Assembly: GCF_004211955.1 (NCBI RefSeq)
Contig: NZ_RHJI01000023.1
Span: 62,001-126,000 of the forward strand
DNA: 64,000 nt
From: Escherichia sp. E1V33
GTDB lineage: Bacteria > Pseudomonadota > Gammaproteobacteria > Enterobacterales > Enterobacteriaceae
Reading direction: 5' to 3'
The position numbers and the translations under genes are program-made. A model generated the notes under the pieces. It saw nothing but the letters and a program-made list of their open reading frames with translations, searched no databases and was not told the DNA's origin. Shown here piece after piece: positions 22,374-32,111 of this stretch (positions are counted from its first letter, which is position 1; each line of letters starts with the position of its first letter).

Positions 22374-22393
22374 GCGGCGTACCGCGACGCCGC
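22374..22393 (-). terminator. Hairpin at the mntS stop codon
   Basis: GCGGCGT (22374-22380) pairs with ACGCCGC (22387-22393), touching the mntS stop codon; a second small hairpin (CCTGC/GCAGG) follows at about 22352-22366. No clear U-tract is present. In E. coli the mntS RNA was first seen as the small RNA RybA, and its 3' end lies in this region. Confidence 0.4.
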
Positions 22394-22521
22394 TATTTAT
22401 TGGAAGGTTTATCTTGCTGCGGTTTGTTGTTGACCATATCGCACAACATCGAGAGCAGCATTAACCGTACTTTAAAGGGAGAGTGACTAAACACGCGTAT
22501 ACACCTCTTGAACTCATTCAT
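22393..22521 (-). CDS. mntS: MntS, 42-residue manganese chaperone/efflux inhibitor (RybA RNA)
   Basis: A small protein made when manganese is scarce; it raises free Mn(II), reportedly by inhibiting the exporter MntP. Translating the minus strand from 22521 gives MNEFKRCIRVFSHSPFKVRL, then a hydrophobic LMLLSM stretch and a Pro/Lys/Asn-rich tail ending PSNK. This is 42 residues, nearly identical to K-12 MntS. GGAGG lies about 5 bases before the ATG. Its promoter region carries the MntR box shared with mntR. Confidence 0.92.
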   Translation of the reverse strand: MNEFKRCIRVFSHSPFKVRLMLLSMLCDMVNNKPQQDKPSNK

Positions 22522-22579
22522 AAGACCTCCTGACTTGCTAATCCCGTCGGTCCTTGAGGGATGATTGCATTACATACAG

Positions 22580-22597
22580 ATATAGCACAGGCTATAT
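22580..22597. promoter_or_regulatory. MntR box between mntS and mntR
   Basis: ATATAGC (22580-22586) and GCTATAT (22591-22597) are exact inverted arms around ACAG, the MntR operator pattern (consensus ATAGC-N4-GCTAT). It lies 58 bp upstream of mntS; Mn-bound MntR represses mntS in K-12. Confidence 0.88.
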
Positions 22598-22706
22598 TAT
22601 ATAGCTATTGCTAAAACGTTAATTTTTTGTGCCTTCGCAACTCTGGTTTACAATGTGCGCACGAAATGAGAACGCTATGTATGCGTCACCATAATGAGGA
22701 AGCACA

Positions 22707-23174
22707 ATGAGTCGTCGCGCAGGTACGCCATCAGCAAAAAAAGTGACGCAGTTAGTGAACGTGGAAGAGCACGTTGAAGGATTCCGCCAGGTCAGAGAGG
22801 CACATCGCCGTGAACTTATCGACGATTACGTAGAGCTGATTTCTGACCTGATAAGGGAGGTTGGAGAAGCGCGTCAGGTTGATATGGCCGCCCGTCTGGG
22901 AGTCTCTCAACCTACGGTGGCTAAAATGCTTAAGCGACTGGCAACAATGGGATTGATTGAAATGATCCCCTGGCGTGGCGTGTTTTTAACGGCGGAAGGA
23001 GAGAAACTGGCACAGGAAAGCCGCGAACGACATCAGATAGTTGAAAACTTCTTGCTGGTATTGGGCGTTAGCCCGGAAATCGCCCGCCGCGACGCGGAAG
23101 GCATGGAGCACCATGTCAGTGAAGAGACGCTGGACGCCTTTCGTTTGTTTACCCAGAAACACGGTGCCAAATGA
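22707..23174 (+). CDS. mntR: MntR, manganese-responsive DtxR-family regulator
   Basis: A 155-residue metalloregulator. A winged-helix domain (about residues 32-95, with [20 protein letters not shown] as the helix-turn-helix) is followed by a metal-binding/dimer domain containing [14 protein letters not shown] and [11 protein letters not shown], which hold the Mn ligands. It represses mntH and mntS and activates mntP. It overlaps ybiR by 4 bp (ATGA). Confidence 0.96.
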   Translation: MSRRAGTPSAKKVTQLVNVEEHVEGFRQVREAHRRELIDDYVELISDLIREVGEARQVDMAARLGVSQPTVAKMLKRLATMGLIEMIPWRGVFLTAEGEKLAQESRERHQIVENFLLVLGVSPEIARRDAEGMEHHVSEETLDAFRLFTQKHGAK

Positions 23175-24289
23175 GTCTGCCCTTTTTACGCACGCTGCAA
23201 GGCGATCGCTTTTTTCAGTTATTAATTCTTGTTGGCATCGGATTAAGTTTTTTCGTTCCTTTCACACCTAAGTCCTGGCCTGGCGCTATTGACTGGCACA
23301 CCATCATCACCTTAAGTGGTCTGATGCTGCTGACCAAAGGCGTCGAGTTAAGCGGTTATTTTGACGTGCTTGGGCGCAAAATGGTGCGCCGTTTTGCTAC
23401 TGAGCGTCGACTGGCGATGTTTATGGTGCTGGCGGCGACGCTGCTTTCTACATTTCTGACCAACGATGTCGCGCTGTTTATTGTTGTTCCGCTAACCGTC
23501 ACGCTAAAAAGACTGTGTGAGATCCCGGTTAATCGGCTGATTATTTTTGAGGCGCTGGCGGTGAATGCCGGATCGTTGCTGACGCCGATTGGCAATCCGC
23601 AAAATATCCTCATCTGGGGACGCTCTGGTCTTTCGTTTGTTGGTTTTATTGCCCAAATGGCCCCGCTGGCTGGTGCGATGATGCTGACACTCCTGCTGTT
23701 GTGCTGGTGTTGTTTCCCTGGAAAGGCACTGCAATATCATACGGGTGCGCAGATGCCTGAGTGGAAGCCGCGGCTGGTGTGGAGTTGTCTGGGGCTGTAT
23801 ATCGTCTTTCTTACGTCGCTTGAGCTAAAACAAGAACTGTGGGGGCTGGTGATTGTGGCGGCGGGCTTTGCGCTTCTGGCGCGTCGCGTGGTGCTGAGTG
23901 TGGACTGGACGCTGCTGCTGGTGTTTATGGCGATGTTTATTGACGTCCATTTACTGACCCAGCTTCCGGCATTACAGGGCGTGTTGAGCAACGTGAGTCA
24001 TTTATCTGATCCTGGATTATGGCTGACTGCGATTGGTTTATCGCAGGTAATCAGTAACGTGCCGAGCACGATTTTGCTGCTCAATTATGTACCGCCGTCT
24101 TTATTTCTGGCATGGGCGGTAAACGTAGGTGGCTTTGGGTTATTACCCGGATCGCTGGCAAATTTGATTGCGCTACGTATGGCGAACGATCGCCGTATCT
24201 GGTGGCGTTTCCATCTCTATTCAATACCGATGCTGTTGTGGGCGGCGCTGGTGGGATATGTTTTGTTGGTTATGATCCCGGCGGGATAA
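23171..24289 (+). CDS. ybiR: YbiR, ArsB/NhaD-type inner-membrane anion transporter (putative)
   Basis: A 372-residue membrane protein with about ten helices in the ion transporter superfamily that includes ArsB and the citrate/SLC13 carriers. The family's conserved loops are visible as [14 protein letters not shown] and [14 protein letters not shown] in the first half and [16 protein letters not shown] in the second. The substrate is unknown. It is translationally coupled to mntR (4-bp overlap), which suggests but does not prove a link to metal homeostasis. Confidence 0.9.
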   Translation: MSLPFLRTLQGDRFFQLLILVGIGLSFFVPFTPKSWPGAIDWHTIITLSGLMLLTKGVELSGYFDVLGRKMVRRFATERRLAMFMVLAATLLSTFLTNDVALFIVVPLTVTLKRLCEIPVNRLIIFEALAVNAGSLLTPIGNPQNILIWGRSGLSFVGFIAQMAPLAGAMMLTLLLLCWCCFPGKALQYHTGAQMPEWKPRLVWSCLGLYIVFLTSLELKQELWGLVIVAAGFALLARRVVLSVDWTLLLVFMAMFIDVHLLTQLPALQGVLSNVSHLSDPGLWLTAIGLSQVISNVPSTILLLNYVPPSLFLAWAVNVGGFGLLPGSLANLIALRMANDRRIWWRFHLYSIPMLLWAALVGYVLLVMIPAG

Positions 24290-24302
24290 GGTCTGGCAAA
24301 TT

Positions 24303-24330
24303 AAAAAGGCGGAATATCACTCCGCCTTTT
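24303..24330. terminator. Bidirectional terminator between ybiR and ldtB
   Basis: AAAAAGGCGGA (24303-24313) pairs with TCCGCCTTTT (24321-24330). Poly-A on the left and poly-T on the right make it work for both converging genes. Confidence 0.9.
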
Positions 24331-24347
24331 GCTTTAAGTTTTGAAGA

Positions 24348-25268
24348 TTAATTCAGACGAACTGGCATCCCGGAACGGTTTTTAATCGCTTCATCCAGAA
24401 CAACCTGATCAACGTCTGGCTGGCCGGTTACTGTCTGTACGCTCTTCGTCAGGGTAATCGGTACAATTTCCTGACCTTCAAACTGGGCTTCGGTGGTAGA
24501 CAGTGGGTTATGGACTTCAATGTAACGGCTGCCGTCTGGTTCGGTAGTCGCTTTCACCGGCTCATCAATAAACTGCACGCGAGTACCGACTGGCACTTTC
24601 TCGAACAGGAATTTAATGTCTTCGTTACGCAGACGCACACAGCCGTGGCTTACGCGCAGACCGATACCGAAGTTAGCGTTGGTGCCGTGGATAGCGTACA
24701 GGCGACCGATGTACAGTGCGTACAGCCCCATCGGGTTATCCGGGCCAGCCGGAACGACAGCCGGAAGCGGTTCGCCCGCTGCGCGGTACTCTGCGTGCAT
24801 TTTGGCAGTCGGTGTCCAGGTCGGGCCTGCTTTCTTACGCTCAACTTTGGTGGTCCAGTTGATAGGCGTGTCTTTGCCTAACTGACCAATGCCGATCGGC
24901 AGCACAATAACGGTGTTGGTCCCTTTCGGATAGTAATACAGACGCATCTCTGCACTGTTAATGACGATACCTTCATGTACGGTATCTGGCAGGATCAACT
25001 GCTGCGGAATGTTCAGTACGGTGCCGCCTTTCGGCAGGAAGGTATCCACACCTGGGTTAGCTTCCATCATGTTGGAAAGACCCATCTGGTACTCGGCAGC
25101 AAAATACTCCAGCGGCTGAGTGTTACCTTCAGGGATAGTGATCACCTGATTCTGACCAACCAGGCGACTCCCGTCGGTTGGCAGAGGATAAGTTACCGCA
25201 GAGGCGGTACTGCAAAAGCCGACAACAGCGAAGGCCGCTGCGAATAATGTTTTCAATTTCATATTCAT
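24348..25268 (-). CDS. ldtB: LdtB (YbiS), L,D-transpeptidase attaching Lpp to peptidoglycan
   Basis: A periplasmic L,D-transpeptidase (306 residues) that links Braun's lipoprotein to meso-diaminopimelate of peptidoglycan. The signal peptide is residues 1-24 (ending STASA). A LysM-like segment follows (about 42-90), then the YkuD domain with HGT at 194-196 and the catalytic motif [11 protein letters not shown] at 207-217 (nucleophile C210). The MNMK start is kept as in K-12; the second ATG is two codons later. Confidence 0.96.
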
Positions 25269-25365
25269 GTTAAGCGAGATTTAGTGCCTGGCAGGCCATT
25301 AGGTTGAGAATATTAGAGTATTGGAAGCGCATTATATGTTCATTCCAGCTAACAGTGAAATCAGA

Positions 25366-25381
25366 TGTGTACGAAATCACA
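25366..25381. promoter_or_regulatory. CRP-like site between ldtB and ybiT
   Basis: TGTGT-ACGAAA-TCACA matches the CRP consensus TGTGA-N6-TCACA at nine of ten core positions, with AT-rich flanks (AGA before, TTTTT after). It lies about 98 bp from the ldtB start and 106 bp from ybiT. I know of no reported CRP control here. Confidence 0.45.
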
Positions 25382-25486
25382 TTTTTTGCCTTTGGCTTGA
25401 GTGTAGACCTTAAGCGACGGACAGGATCTTCTTTCAGACTTATGGCATAATGCGCGGTTTGTCATATCTCTTTTCAGGATACGCCT

Positions 25487-27079
25487 GTGTTAGTTTCCAG
25501 TAACGTCACCATGCAGTTCGGCAGTAAGCCGTTGTTTGAAAACATTTCCGTCAAATTTGGCGGCGGCAACCGTTACGGCCTGATTGGCGCGAACGGTAGT
25601 GGTAAATCCACCTTTATGAAAATCCTCGGCGGCGACCTTGAGCCGACGCTGGGCAACGTTTCCCTCGATCCGAATGAGCGCATTGGTAAGCTGCGTCAGG
25701 ATCAATTTGCCTTTGAAGAGTACACCGTGCTGGATACGGTGATCATGGGGCATAAAGAGTTGTGGGAAGTGAAGCAAGAGCGCGACCGAATCTATGCTTT
25801 GCCGGAAATGAGCGAAGAAGATGGCTACAAAGTGGCCGATCTGGAAGTGAAATACGGCGAAATGGACGGTTACTCTGCAGAATCGCGTGCGGGGGAATTG
25901 CTGCTTGGTGTAGGCATTCCACTGGAACAACACTACGGCCCGATGAGTGAAGTTGCCCCTGGCTGGAAGCTGCGTGTGCTGCTGGCGCAGGCGTTGTTTG
26001 CTGATCCAGACATTCTCCTGCTCGACGAACCGACCAACAACCTGGACATCGATACCATTCGTTGGCTGGAACAGGTGCTGAACGAGCGTGACAGCACCAT
26101 GATCATCATTTCGCACGACCGTCACTTCCTCAACATGGTTTGTACTCACATGGCGGATCTGGATTACGGTGAACTGCGCGTTTATCCGGGCAACTATGAT
26201 GAGTACATGACGGCCGCAACCCAGGCGCGTGAACGTCTGCTGGCCGATAACGCCAAGAAGAAAGCACAGATTGCCGAGCTGCAATCCTTCGTTAGCCGCT
26301 TTAGCGCCAACGCGTCTAAATCTCGCCAGGCGACTTCGCGCGCGCGTCAGATTGATAAAATCAAACTGGAAGAGGTAAAAGCCTCCAGTCGTCAGAACCC
26401 GTTCATCCGTTTTGAGCAGGATAAGAAACTGTTCCGTAATGCGCTGGAAGTGGAAGGGCTGACTAAAGGATTTGATAACGGCCCACTGTTTAAGAATCTC
26501 AATCTGCTGCTGGAAGTCGGTGAAAAACTGGCGGTGCTCGGCACCAATGGCGTCGGTAAATCGACCCTATTGAAAACGCTGGTGGGCGATCTGCAACCGG
26601 ACAGTGGTACCGTAAAATGGTCTGAGAACGCGCGCATTGGTTACTATGCCCAGGACCACGAATATGAGTTCGAAAATGATCTGACCGTGTTCGAATGGAT
26701 GAGTCAGTGGAAGCAGGAAGGCGATGATGAGCAGGCGGTACGCAGCATTCTTGGTCGTTTGCTGTTCAGCCAGGATGACATCAAAAAGCCTGCGAAAGTG
26801 CTTTCCGGTGGGGAAAAAGGGCGGATGCTGTTTGGTAAGTTAATGATGCAGAAACCAAATATTCTGATCATGGACGAACCGACGAACCACCTGGATATGG
26901 AATCCATTGAGTCGCTGAACATGGCGCTGGAACTGTATCAGGGTACGCTGATCTTTGTTTCTCACGACCGTGAGTTTGTGAGTTCACTGGCGACCCGCAT
27001 TCTGGAAATCACTCCGGAACGCGTGATCGACTTTAGCGGTAACTACGAAGATTATCTGCGTAGCAGAGGGATCGAGTAA
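25487..27079 (+). CDS. ybiT: YbiT, ABC-F ribosome-associated ATPase
   Basis: A soluble ABC-F protein (530 residues) with two ATPase domains joined by a charged linker; ABC-F proteins act on the ribosome to resolve stalled translation. Walker A motifs are GANGSGKST (about 34-42) and GTNGVGKST (about 353-361); each domain has LDEPTNNLD or MDEPTNHLD. The linker around residues 240-300 is Arg/Lys-rich ([17 protein letters not shown]). The start is GTG, as in K-12, followed by [10 protein letters not shown]. Confidence 0.95.
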   Translation: MLVSSNVTMQFGSKPLFENISVKFGGGNRYGLIGANGSGKSTFMKILGGDLEPTLGNVSLDPNERIGKLRQDQFAFEEYTVLDTVIMGHKELWEVKQERDRIYALPEMSEEDGYKVADLEVKYGEMDGYSAESRAGELLLGVGIPLEQHYGPMSEVAPGWKLRVLLAQALFADPDILLLDEPTNNLDIDTIRWLEQVLNERDSTMIIISHDRHFLNMVCTHMADLDYGELRVYPGNYDEYMTAATQARERLLADNAKKKAQIAELQSFVSRFSANASKSRQATSRARQIDKIKLEEVKASSRQNPFIRFEQDKKLFRNALEVEGLTKGFDNGPLFKNLNLLLEVGEKLAVLGTNGVGKSTLLKTLVGDLQPDSGTVKWSENARIGYYAQDHEYEFENDLTVFEWMSQWKQEGDDEQAVRSILGRLLFSQDDIKKPAKVLSGGEKGRMLFGKLMMQKPNILIMDEPTNHLDMESIESLNMALELYQGTLIFVSHDREFVSSLATRILEITPERVIDFSGNYEDYLRSRGIE

Positions 27080-27087
27080 GTTATTAT

Positions 27088-27116
27088 CCGTCACCCCGAT
27101 ACTGTCGGGGTGACGG
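27088..27116 (+). terminator. Long hairpin after ybiT
   Basis: CCGTCACCCCGA (27088-27099) pairs perfectly with TCGGGGTGACGG (27105-27116). It starts 8 bases past the ybiT stop. No U-tract follows; REP elements come next. Confidence 0.6.
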
Positions 27117-27118
27117 CG

Positions 27119-27221
27119 GCTGATGACAAACGCAAGATTGCCTGATGCGCTACGCTTATCAGGCCTACGCAGTACCTGCAATATATTGAATCTGCAGGAC
27201 TTTGTAGGCCGCATCCGGCAT
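27119..27221. repeat. BIME after ybiT, second REP partly deleted
   Basis: The block begins TGATGACAAACGCAAGA, continues with REP unit TGCCTGATGCGCTACG and the spacer ATATTGAAT, and ends GTAGGCCGCATCCGGCA. It is the same BIME type as that after rhlE, but its second REP lacks about 18 central bases. Confidence 0.8.
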
Positions 27222-27302
27222 GAACAAAGCGCACTTCGTCAGCAATCTGAGCAACATCGAACCGACTTTCTTAATCCCACATCAATTCACTTCCATTAAC
27301 TC

Positions 27303-28562
27303 TCAAACGTCCATGCCCAGTGCGCGCTTACCGTGAATGTTCAGATCATCCAGCGTAAAGCGGCCTTCCCAGTTTGCTTCGTAATCTTCCCGCGGGAAGT
27401 CGCCAGGTGATGCGCCTTTTTCCAGCGCCATTTTAACTTTGTGTGCGTAAGCCCGATTTTTCTCACACATAGGTGCAGCAGGGATATACATCACGTTGCC
27501 CCAACCCTGTTGATTGTTTACTGGCGCGACGGAGTGAATCACATCGCAGTGCCACCACACGGAATCCCCCGCTGTTATCGCGGGAATCGAGGTCAACGCT
27601 TTAATCAGTAGTGGATGCCATTTCTCTGAAATGGGTAGAACTTTGCCAGGTGCGACCCCGCACAGTTCCTCGTCCGGTACGTCATCCAGCAGCGGGCGCA
27701 ATAAAACATACGCCATCGCTTCCGGGATAGGCACCACATGCAACAATCCCTGACCCGACAACATATCAGAGAGCGCCGTCCAGCCTTGAAACGTGCGGAA
27801 CACCGAACATTTGGTGGTGTTATCCACCGTGTACTCTTCGACGTCGGTCCGGTGTGCAGCATCCCAGGGATCGTAATCATCGAAATTACCATTAAATACA
27901 TTGGCAAAAACGCGCTGATAAGCGGGTAATAACCACCGTTCCAGCGCACCAGAATCGGTATGCGCGCCCAGGCCTTTAGATGTAGTACCTGGAGGGCGGC
28001 GGCGGATCCTGTCTGGGTAAATCACACTGATATCAGGATCAAACCACTGTTTGCCGTTGCTTTCAGACTTCCACAGGCGGTTCAGGAAAGATTGCACTGC
28101 TGCCATATTTTCGCTCTGTCGCGCCTGCATCTGTGCTTGCGACCAGTAAATGGGATAGATTTCGGGGCGAGAAGCTTCCAGTGAGCCGAAAAAACTGTCG
28201 CCAGGGCCTTTATAAACATCATCAAAATGATTGATATCAAGATAATCGAGCATGGCACGATCCCACGCCAGCGCCTGCTCGCGAGGGAAATGGCCTTTTA
28301 TGACTGCACAGCCGCGACGTTTAATTTCATTGCGAGTGGCATCGCTAACTGTACCTGCGGCAATATCGCTATAAGAAACCTCCGGCCAAACCGGCAACCC
28401 TTGCGCTTTTAGGGCATCGATTTCAGCAATACGCGTTTCGATTTTTGCAGAGAGAGTATCGAAAACCTGTTGTACATCACCGAGCTGTTCCCGCAGCGCA
28501 GCTTTCATCTCTCGGATAGCCGCTTTCGCATCTGTGGGTAGCGTCTCACAGGAAAAAGTCAT
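27303..28562 (-). CDS. ybiU: YbiU, DUF1479 protein (Fe/2-oxoglutarate dioxygenase-like)
   Basis: A 419-residue protein of the DUF1479 family, whose fold belongs to the cupin/2-oxoglutarate oxygenase group. Candidate metal ligands are in GLGAHTDSGALERWL (HTD) and in WWHCDVIHSVAP (distal His). No substrate is known. From memory, K-12 YbiU (421 residues) differs at many positions in the N-terminal 150 residues while the core is conserved, more divergence than in neighbouring genes. A palindrome CTTTCG-TT-CGAAAG lies 14 bp before the start and also occurs near ybiY. Confidence 0.9.
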   Translation of the reverse strand: MTFSCETLPTDAKAAIREMKAALREQLGDVQQVFDTLSAKIETRIAEIDALKAQGLPVWPEVSYSDIAAGTVSDATRNEIKRRGCAVIKGHFPREQALAWDRAMLDYLDINHFDDVYKGPGDSFFGSLEASRPEIYPIYWSQAQMQARQSENMAAVQSFLNRLWKSESNGKQWFDPDISVIYPDRIRRRPPGTTSKGLGAHTDSGALERWLLPAYQRVFANVFNGNFDDYDPWDAAHRTDVEEYTVDNTTKCSVFRTFQGWTALSDMLSGQGLLHVVPIPEAMAYVLLRPLLDDVPDEELCGVAPGKVLPISEKWHPLLIKALTSIPAITAGDSVWWHCDVIHSVAPVNNQQGWGNVMYIPAAPMCEKNRAYAHKVKMALEKGASPGDFPREDYEANWEGRFTLDDLNIHGKRALGMDV

Positions 28563-28575
28563 ATCAACCTCGCAC

Positions 28576-28589
28576 CTTTCGTTCGAAAG
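28576..28589. promoter_or_regulatory. Palindrome CTTTCG-TT-CGAAAG upstream of ybiU
   Basis: A perfect 6-bp inverted repeat with a TT spacer, 14 bp before the ybiU ATG. Closely related palindromes lie upstream of ybiY, 4.5 kb away, so a common regulator is likely. The regulator is not identifiable from the window. Confidence 0.5.
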
Positions 28590-28713
28590 TAAAATGATTA
28601 CGATTGATACTTTAAGTTAAAAATAAGTTAACGCAAGATAAAAATCTTGAGTCAGTGCACAAAGCGAGCAAAAAGGAGAGAGGCCGAAGTGTTCACTTCG
28701 GCCACGGGGAAGA

Positions 28714-29529
28714 TCAACTATTGAAAGGAGCGAGATTATCCAGCACCGCCTGAATTACATTCAGCGCGCCTTCATGATTATTGTCATCCGTAGCGTAATG
28801 GGCGATTTGTTTAATACTTTCAGCAGCATTGCCCATCGCAAAAGAATAATGCGCCATTTTTAACATTTCGGCGTCGTTACCGCTGTCGCCAATTGCCACG
28901 ACATTTTGCGGCGACAAATCCCAGCGTTTTATCAATCGTGAAATACCGTTCGCTTTATGCAGGCCAGGTATAATCAGGTCAATAAACCCAAAACCACTGG
29001 TCACCGGTTTCATAATGCCGTCGAGTGCAATGTGCAGTTTGTCTATCACCAGTGGGATCTGTTCATCCGGTAGGTTAAGAGAAAACTTGAACAGCACATC
29101 GTCAATATCCTGGTAATCCTTTACAGGTTTCAGTCGATGGTAGTGTTTTGCCATCAGAGCGACAAAAGCTTCTGGCGCATTCTCACTGATATAGGCACTT
29201 TGCAGGCCACAAGCGACAAAATTTAGCTGTTTATCTTTCAGCAGTTCACCAATGACAATTTGCGATTCATGCCGGGTCAACTCGCCGTGAAACAGCTGTT
29301 TGCCATGTTCGTAAACCAGCGCGCCGTTTTCTGCGACAAATGAGATTTCATCCTTTAGCTCAGGAAAGAAGGAAATAAGCTGATAATACTGATTACCACT
29401 GGCGACAACGAACTCAATACCGCGTTTTTTAAGTTCCTGATACTGCGCCATAAAACGCTCATGGTTGTACGTTTTGGCGTCGTTTAGAAAAGTACCGTCC
29501 ATGTCTGTGACGATAACTTTTACGCTCAT
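28714..29529 (-). CDS. ybiV: YbiV, Cof-type HAD sugar phosphatase
   Basis: A haloacid dehalogenase-superfamily phosphatase of the Cof/type IIB group (271 residues) that acts on sugar phosphates such as ribose 5-phosphate and glucose 6-phosphate. Motif I is DMDGTF with nucleophile D9 and acid/base D11; motif II is VVASGNQ; motif IV is [12 protein letters not shown]. It is a close paralogue of YbjI, which lies about 31 kb away in this window. It is transcribed with the same orientation as ybiW. Confidence 0.95.
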   Translation of the reverse strand: MSVKVIVTDMDGTFLNDAKTYNHERFMAQYQELKKRGIEFVVASGNQYYQLISFFPELKDEISFVAENGALVYEHGKQLFHGELTRHESQIVIGELLKDKQLNFVACGLQSAYISENAPEAFVALMAKHYHRLKPVKDYQDIDDVLFKFSLNLPDEQIPLVIDKLHIALDGIMKPVTSGFGFIDLIIPGLHKANGISRLIKRWDLSPQNVVAIGDSGNDAEMLKMAHYSFAMGNAAESIKQIAHYATDDNNHEGALNVIQAVLDNLAPFNS

Positions 29530-29673
29530 AGAAGTGCTCCTGGCAATGAATGCAAACCGCCACAGTGTAATAACAATGTGACGCAGGGCACAAATTTATT
29601 TCGAATGCAATTGAGCGAGAAATTGATACTGTGAATGGTATAGCCCGGCGACGGTAGCCGCCGGGCGGAAGAG

Positions 29674-32106
29674 TTACAGCATATGTTCGGTACGGGCGAT
29701 GATATCGTCCTGCGCTTCCGGAGACAGCGCGGTGAAGAAGGCGGAATAGCCCGCGACACGCACGACCAGATCGCGGTATTGATCTGGATGTTTTTTCGCT
29801 TCCAACAATGTTTCGCGGGAAACGATGTTGTACTGAATATGCCAGCCTTTATGCACTTCGAAGAAGGTGCGCAGCAGGATCATCAGTTTCTGCTTGTCAG
29901 ATTCGTTCTCCAGCGTCGCCGGATTCAGTTTCTGGTTGAGCAACACGCCGCCGAGAATTGACCCGGTAGGCAGTTTACCCACTGAGCCAATTACCGCCGT
30001 TGGGCCGAGATGGTCAGTACCAGAAGCCGGACTTGCGCCTTCAGCCAGTGGGGTATGCGCTTTACGTCCGTCCGGCGTTGCCATAGTCTGCGCGCCAAAT
30101 GGCACGTTGGCGGAAATAGATGATGTACCTGCGTAATAATTGCCGCCGATCGGGCCACGACCGTAGCGTGGGTTATGGTACTGTTTCAGTTCGTCGATAT
30201 AGGTCTGATAAGCGCGAGCCAGTAGCGTATCGACGCTATCATCGTCGTTGCCGTACTTCGGCGCACCATTAATCAGACGCTGACGCAACTGCTCGTGAGT
30301 CAGACCGTCGAAGTCTTCCGCCAGTGCGGCAGCCAGTTGTTGCTGACCAATCGCGCCCTGTTCAAATACCAGTTTCTTCACTGCCGCCAGGCTGTTGCCG
30401 AGGTTAGCAATACCCACCTGTAAGCCAGATACCCAGTCATATTTCGCGCCGCCTTGTTTAATACTCTTCGCCCGCTCAATGCAGTCATCCACCAGCGCCG
30501 AGCAGAGAATATCGTGCACGTTCTCTTCCAGCATGGTGTCGACGACATATTCGATTTCGATCGATTTGCGGGTGTAGTAACGGATTTGCGTGTCCCACGC
30601 GTCCGATACTTCATCGAAGTTGTTGAAATTACCCGCTGACAACGCTTTTTCTTGTGGCAGGAACACCTTGCCGCTGGTGGCATCGCGACCGCCTTCCAGC
30701 GCTGCCAGCATCACACGGGCGAAGTTGATAAAGCTCATGCCGGTGCAGCGATAGCCCCATTTGCCACCGACGGCGGTTTCGATACAACCAATCGCTGCGT
30801 AGTCGTAAGCGTCTTGCGGTTCAATACCGAGTTTAATAAATTCCGGGATGACGATTTCGTCGTTGTTGAAGGCTGGCATCCCGAAGCCGCAGCGGATCAC
30901 CTGCACACAGGCGTCGAGGAAATCGTTACTCATTCCCGCATGGTAACGCACGCTGAGGTTAGGCTGAGTCGAACGCAGGCGACCGCAGGATTCAAGGATC
31001 GCATAAGAGAGCGGATTCACCGCATCCATCGGCTGACCATCAACCAGATTTTGCCCACCAATGGTGACATTCTGATACAGCGGGCTACCCGCAGAGGCTT
31101 TTGAGTGCGAGCCGGAGCGGATCTTGTTCACTTCCAGCAGTTTCAGCCAGCAACTGTGCAGCATCTCGATGGCGTGTTCACGATCCAGCGTCTGGTTGAG
31201 TTCAACGTCGCGGCGATAGTACGGATAGAGATACTGGTCCATACGACCGAACGAAACCGAGTGACCGTTAGATTCGATCTGCAAAATCAACTGGATGAAG
31301 TAGCAAAGTTGCAGCGCCTGCCAGAACGTCTGCGGCGGCTGGTGGGCGATAAGAACGCAGTTTTCTGCCATCGCCAGCAGTTCATCGCGACGGCTTTCGC
31401 GGGTTTCAGTCGCTGCCATTTCACGCGCCAGCGCAGCGAAACGTTCAATGTGTTCACTGACTGCTACCAGTACGATATCAATCGCTTTCAGGAACTGCTC
31501 GCCGTGCAGATCTTCCAGCACCGTCAGGTTGATACGCGAGCGGCGCTCCGCCACTTTCTCGCGCAGGCCATCAAGACCTTTTTCCAGCAGCAGCGGGAAA
31601 TTGACCGCCAGGTGTGCGTCTCCGGAGGTCATATTGCCTTCCGCTTTGATAATACCGGTCGCCAGCAGGCCTTTTTGTTCATCGGTAAACATGCCATAGC
31701 AGCGATCCTGCACGGTCTGACCGCGCCACCACGGGCACACTTCATGCAGAACGCGTTTGTTCTCTTCGCTCACCGCAAAACCAGCACCGGGACGATCCGC
31801 CAGATCATCAATCTCTTTTTCGATCCACGACACGGTATATTCCGGGAAGATCGGCGCGGCGCGAACTTCGCTGGCCTGGTTGCCGATGATCAACTCATCG
31901 TGTTTGATCCAGATGGTGCGATTAGCCAGGTGGTGCGCCAGCGCCAGCGCGCGACGAACCGGGATCGGCTTATCGAGATGTTGTTGATACATCTCAGTAT
32001 AGTGCTGTGCGCGCTCGGTACAGACCGGCGGTTTCACAATATGTACCAGCGCATTTTTGTGCGCTTTAATGCGGTTGCTGAGCGTGTCCAGTTTCAGTGT
32101 TGTCAT
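29674..32106 (-). CDS. ybiW: YbiW (PflF), glycyl radical enzyme
   Basis: An 810-residue glycyl radical enzyme. The C-terminal radical loop is RVAGYSAFF (radical Gly at 786) and the active-site motif is GCIE (C441, E443), as in dehydratase-type members rather than the Cys-Cys of pyruvate formate-lyase. The reaction is not established; it is annotated as a putative formate acetyltransferase 3, but the GCIE motif argues for another substrate. Its activase ybiY lies 5 bp upstream on the same strand, and the fructose 6-phosphate aldolase fsaA diverges from them. Confidence 0.93.
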   Translation of the reverse strand: MTTLKLDTLSNRIKAHKNALVHIVKPPVCTERAQHYTEMYQQHLDKPIPVRRALALAHHLANRTIWIKHDELIIGNQASEVRAAPIFPEYTVSWIEKEIDDLADRPGAGFAVSEENKRVLHEVCPWWRGQTVQDRCYGMFTDEQKGLLATGIIKAEGNMTSGDAHLAVNFPLLLEKGLDGLREKVAERRSRINLTVLEDLHGEQFLKAIDIVLVAVSEHIERFAALAREMAATETRESRRDELLAMAENCVLIAHQPPQTFWQALQLCYFIQLILQIESNGHSVSFGRMDQYLYPYYRRDVELNQTLDREHAIEMLHSCWLKLLEVNKIRSGSHSKASAGSPLYQNVTIGGQNLVDGQPMDAVNPLSYAILESCGRLRSTQPNLSVRYHAGMSNDFLDACVQVIRCGFGMPAFNNDEIVIPEFIKLGIEPQDAYDYAAIGCIETAVGGKWGYRCTGMSFINFARVMLAALEGGRDATSGKVFLPQEKALSAGNFNNFDEVSDAWDTQIRYYTRKSIEIEYVVDTMLEENVHDILCSALVDDCIERAKSIKQGGAKYDWVSGLQVGIANLGNSLAAVKKLVFEQGAIGQQQLAAALAEDFDGLTHEQLRQRLINGAPKYGNDDDSVDTLLARAYQTYIDELKQYHNPRYGRGPIGGNYYAGTSSISANVPFGAQTMATPDGRKAHTPLAEGASPASGTDHLGPTAVIGSVGKLPTGSILGGVLLNQKLNPATLENESDKQKLMILLRTFFEVHKGWHIQYNIVSRETLLEAKKHPDQYRDLVVRVAGYSAFFTALSPEAQDDIIARTEHML

Positions 32107-32111
32107 GATTG

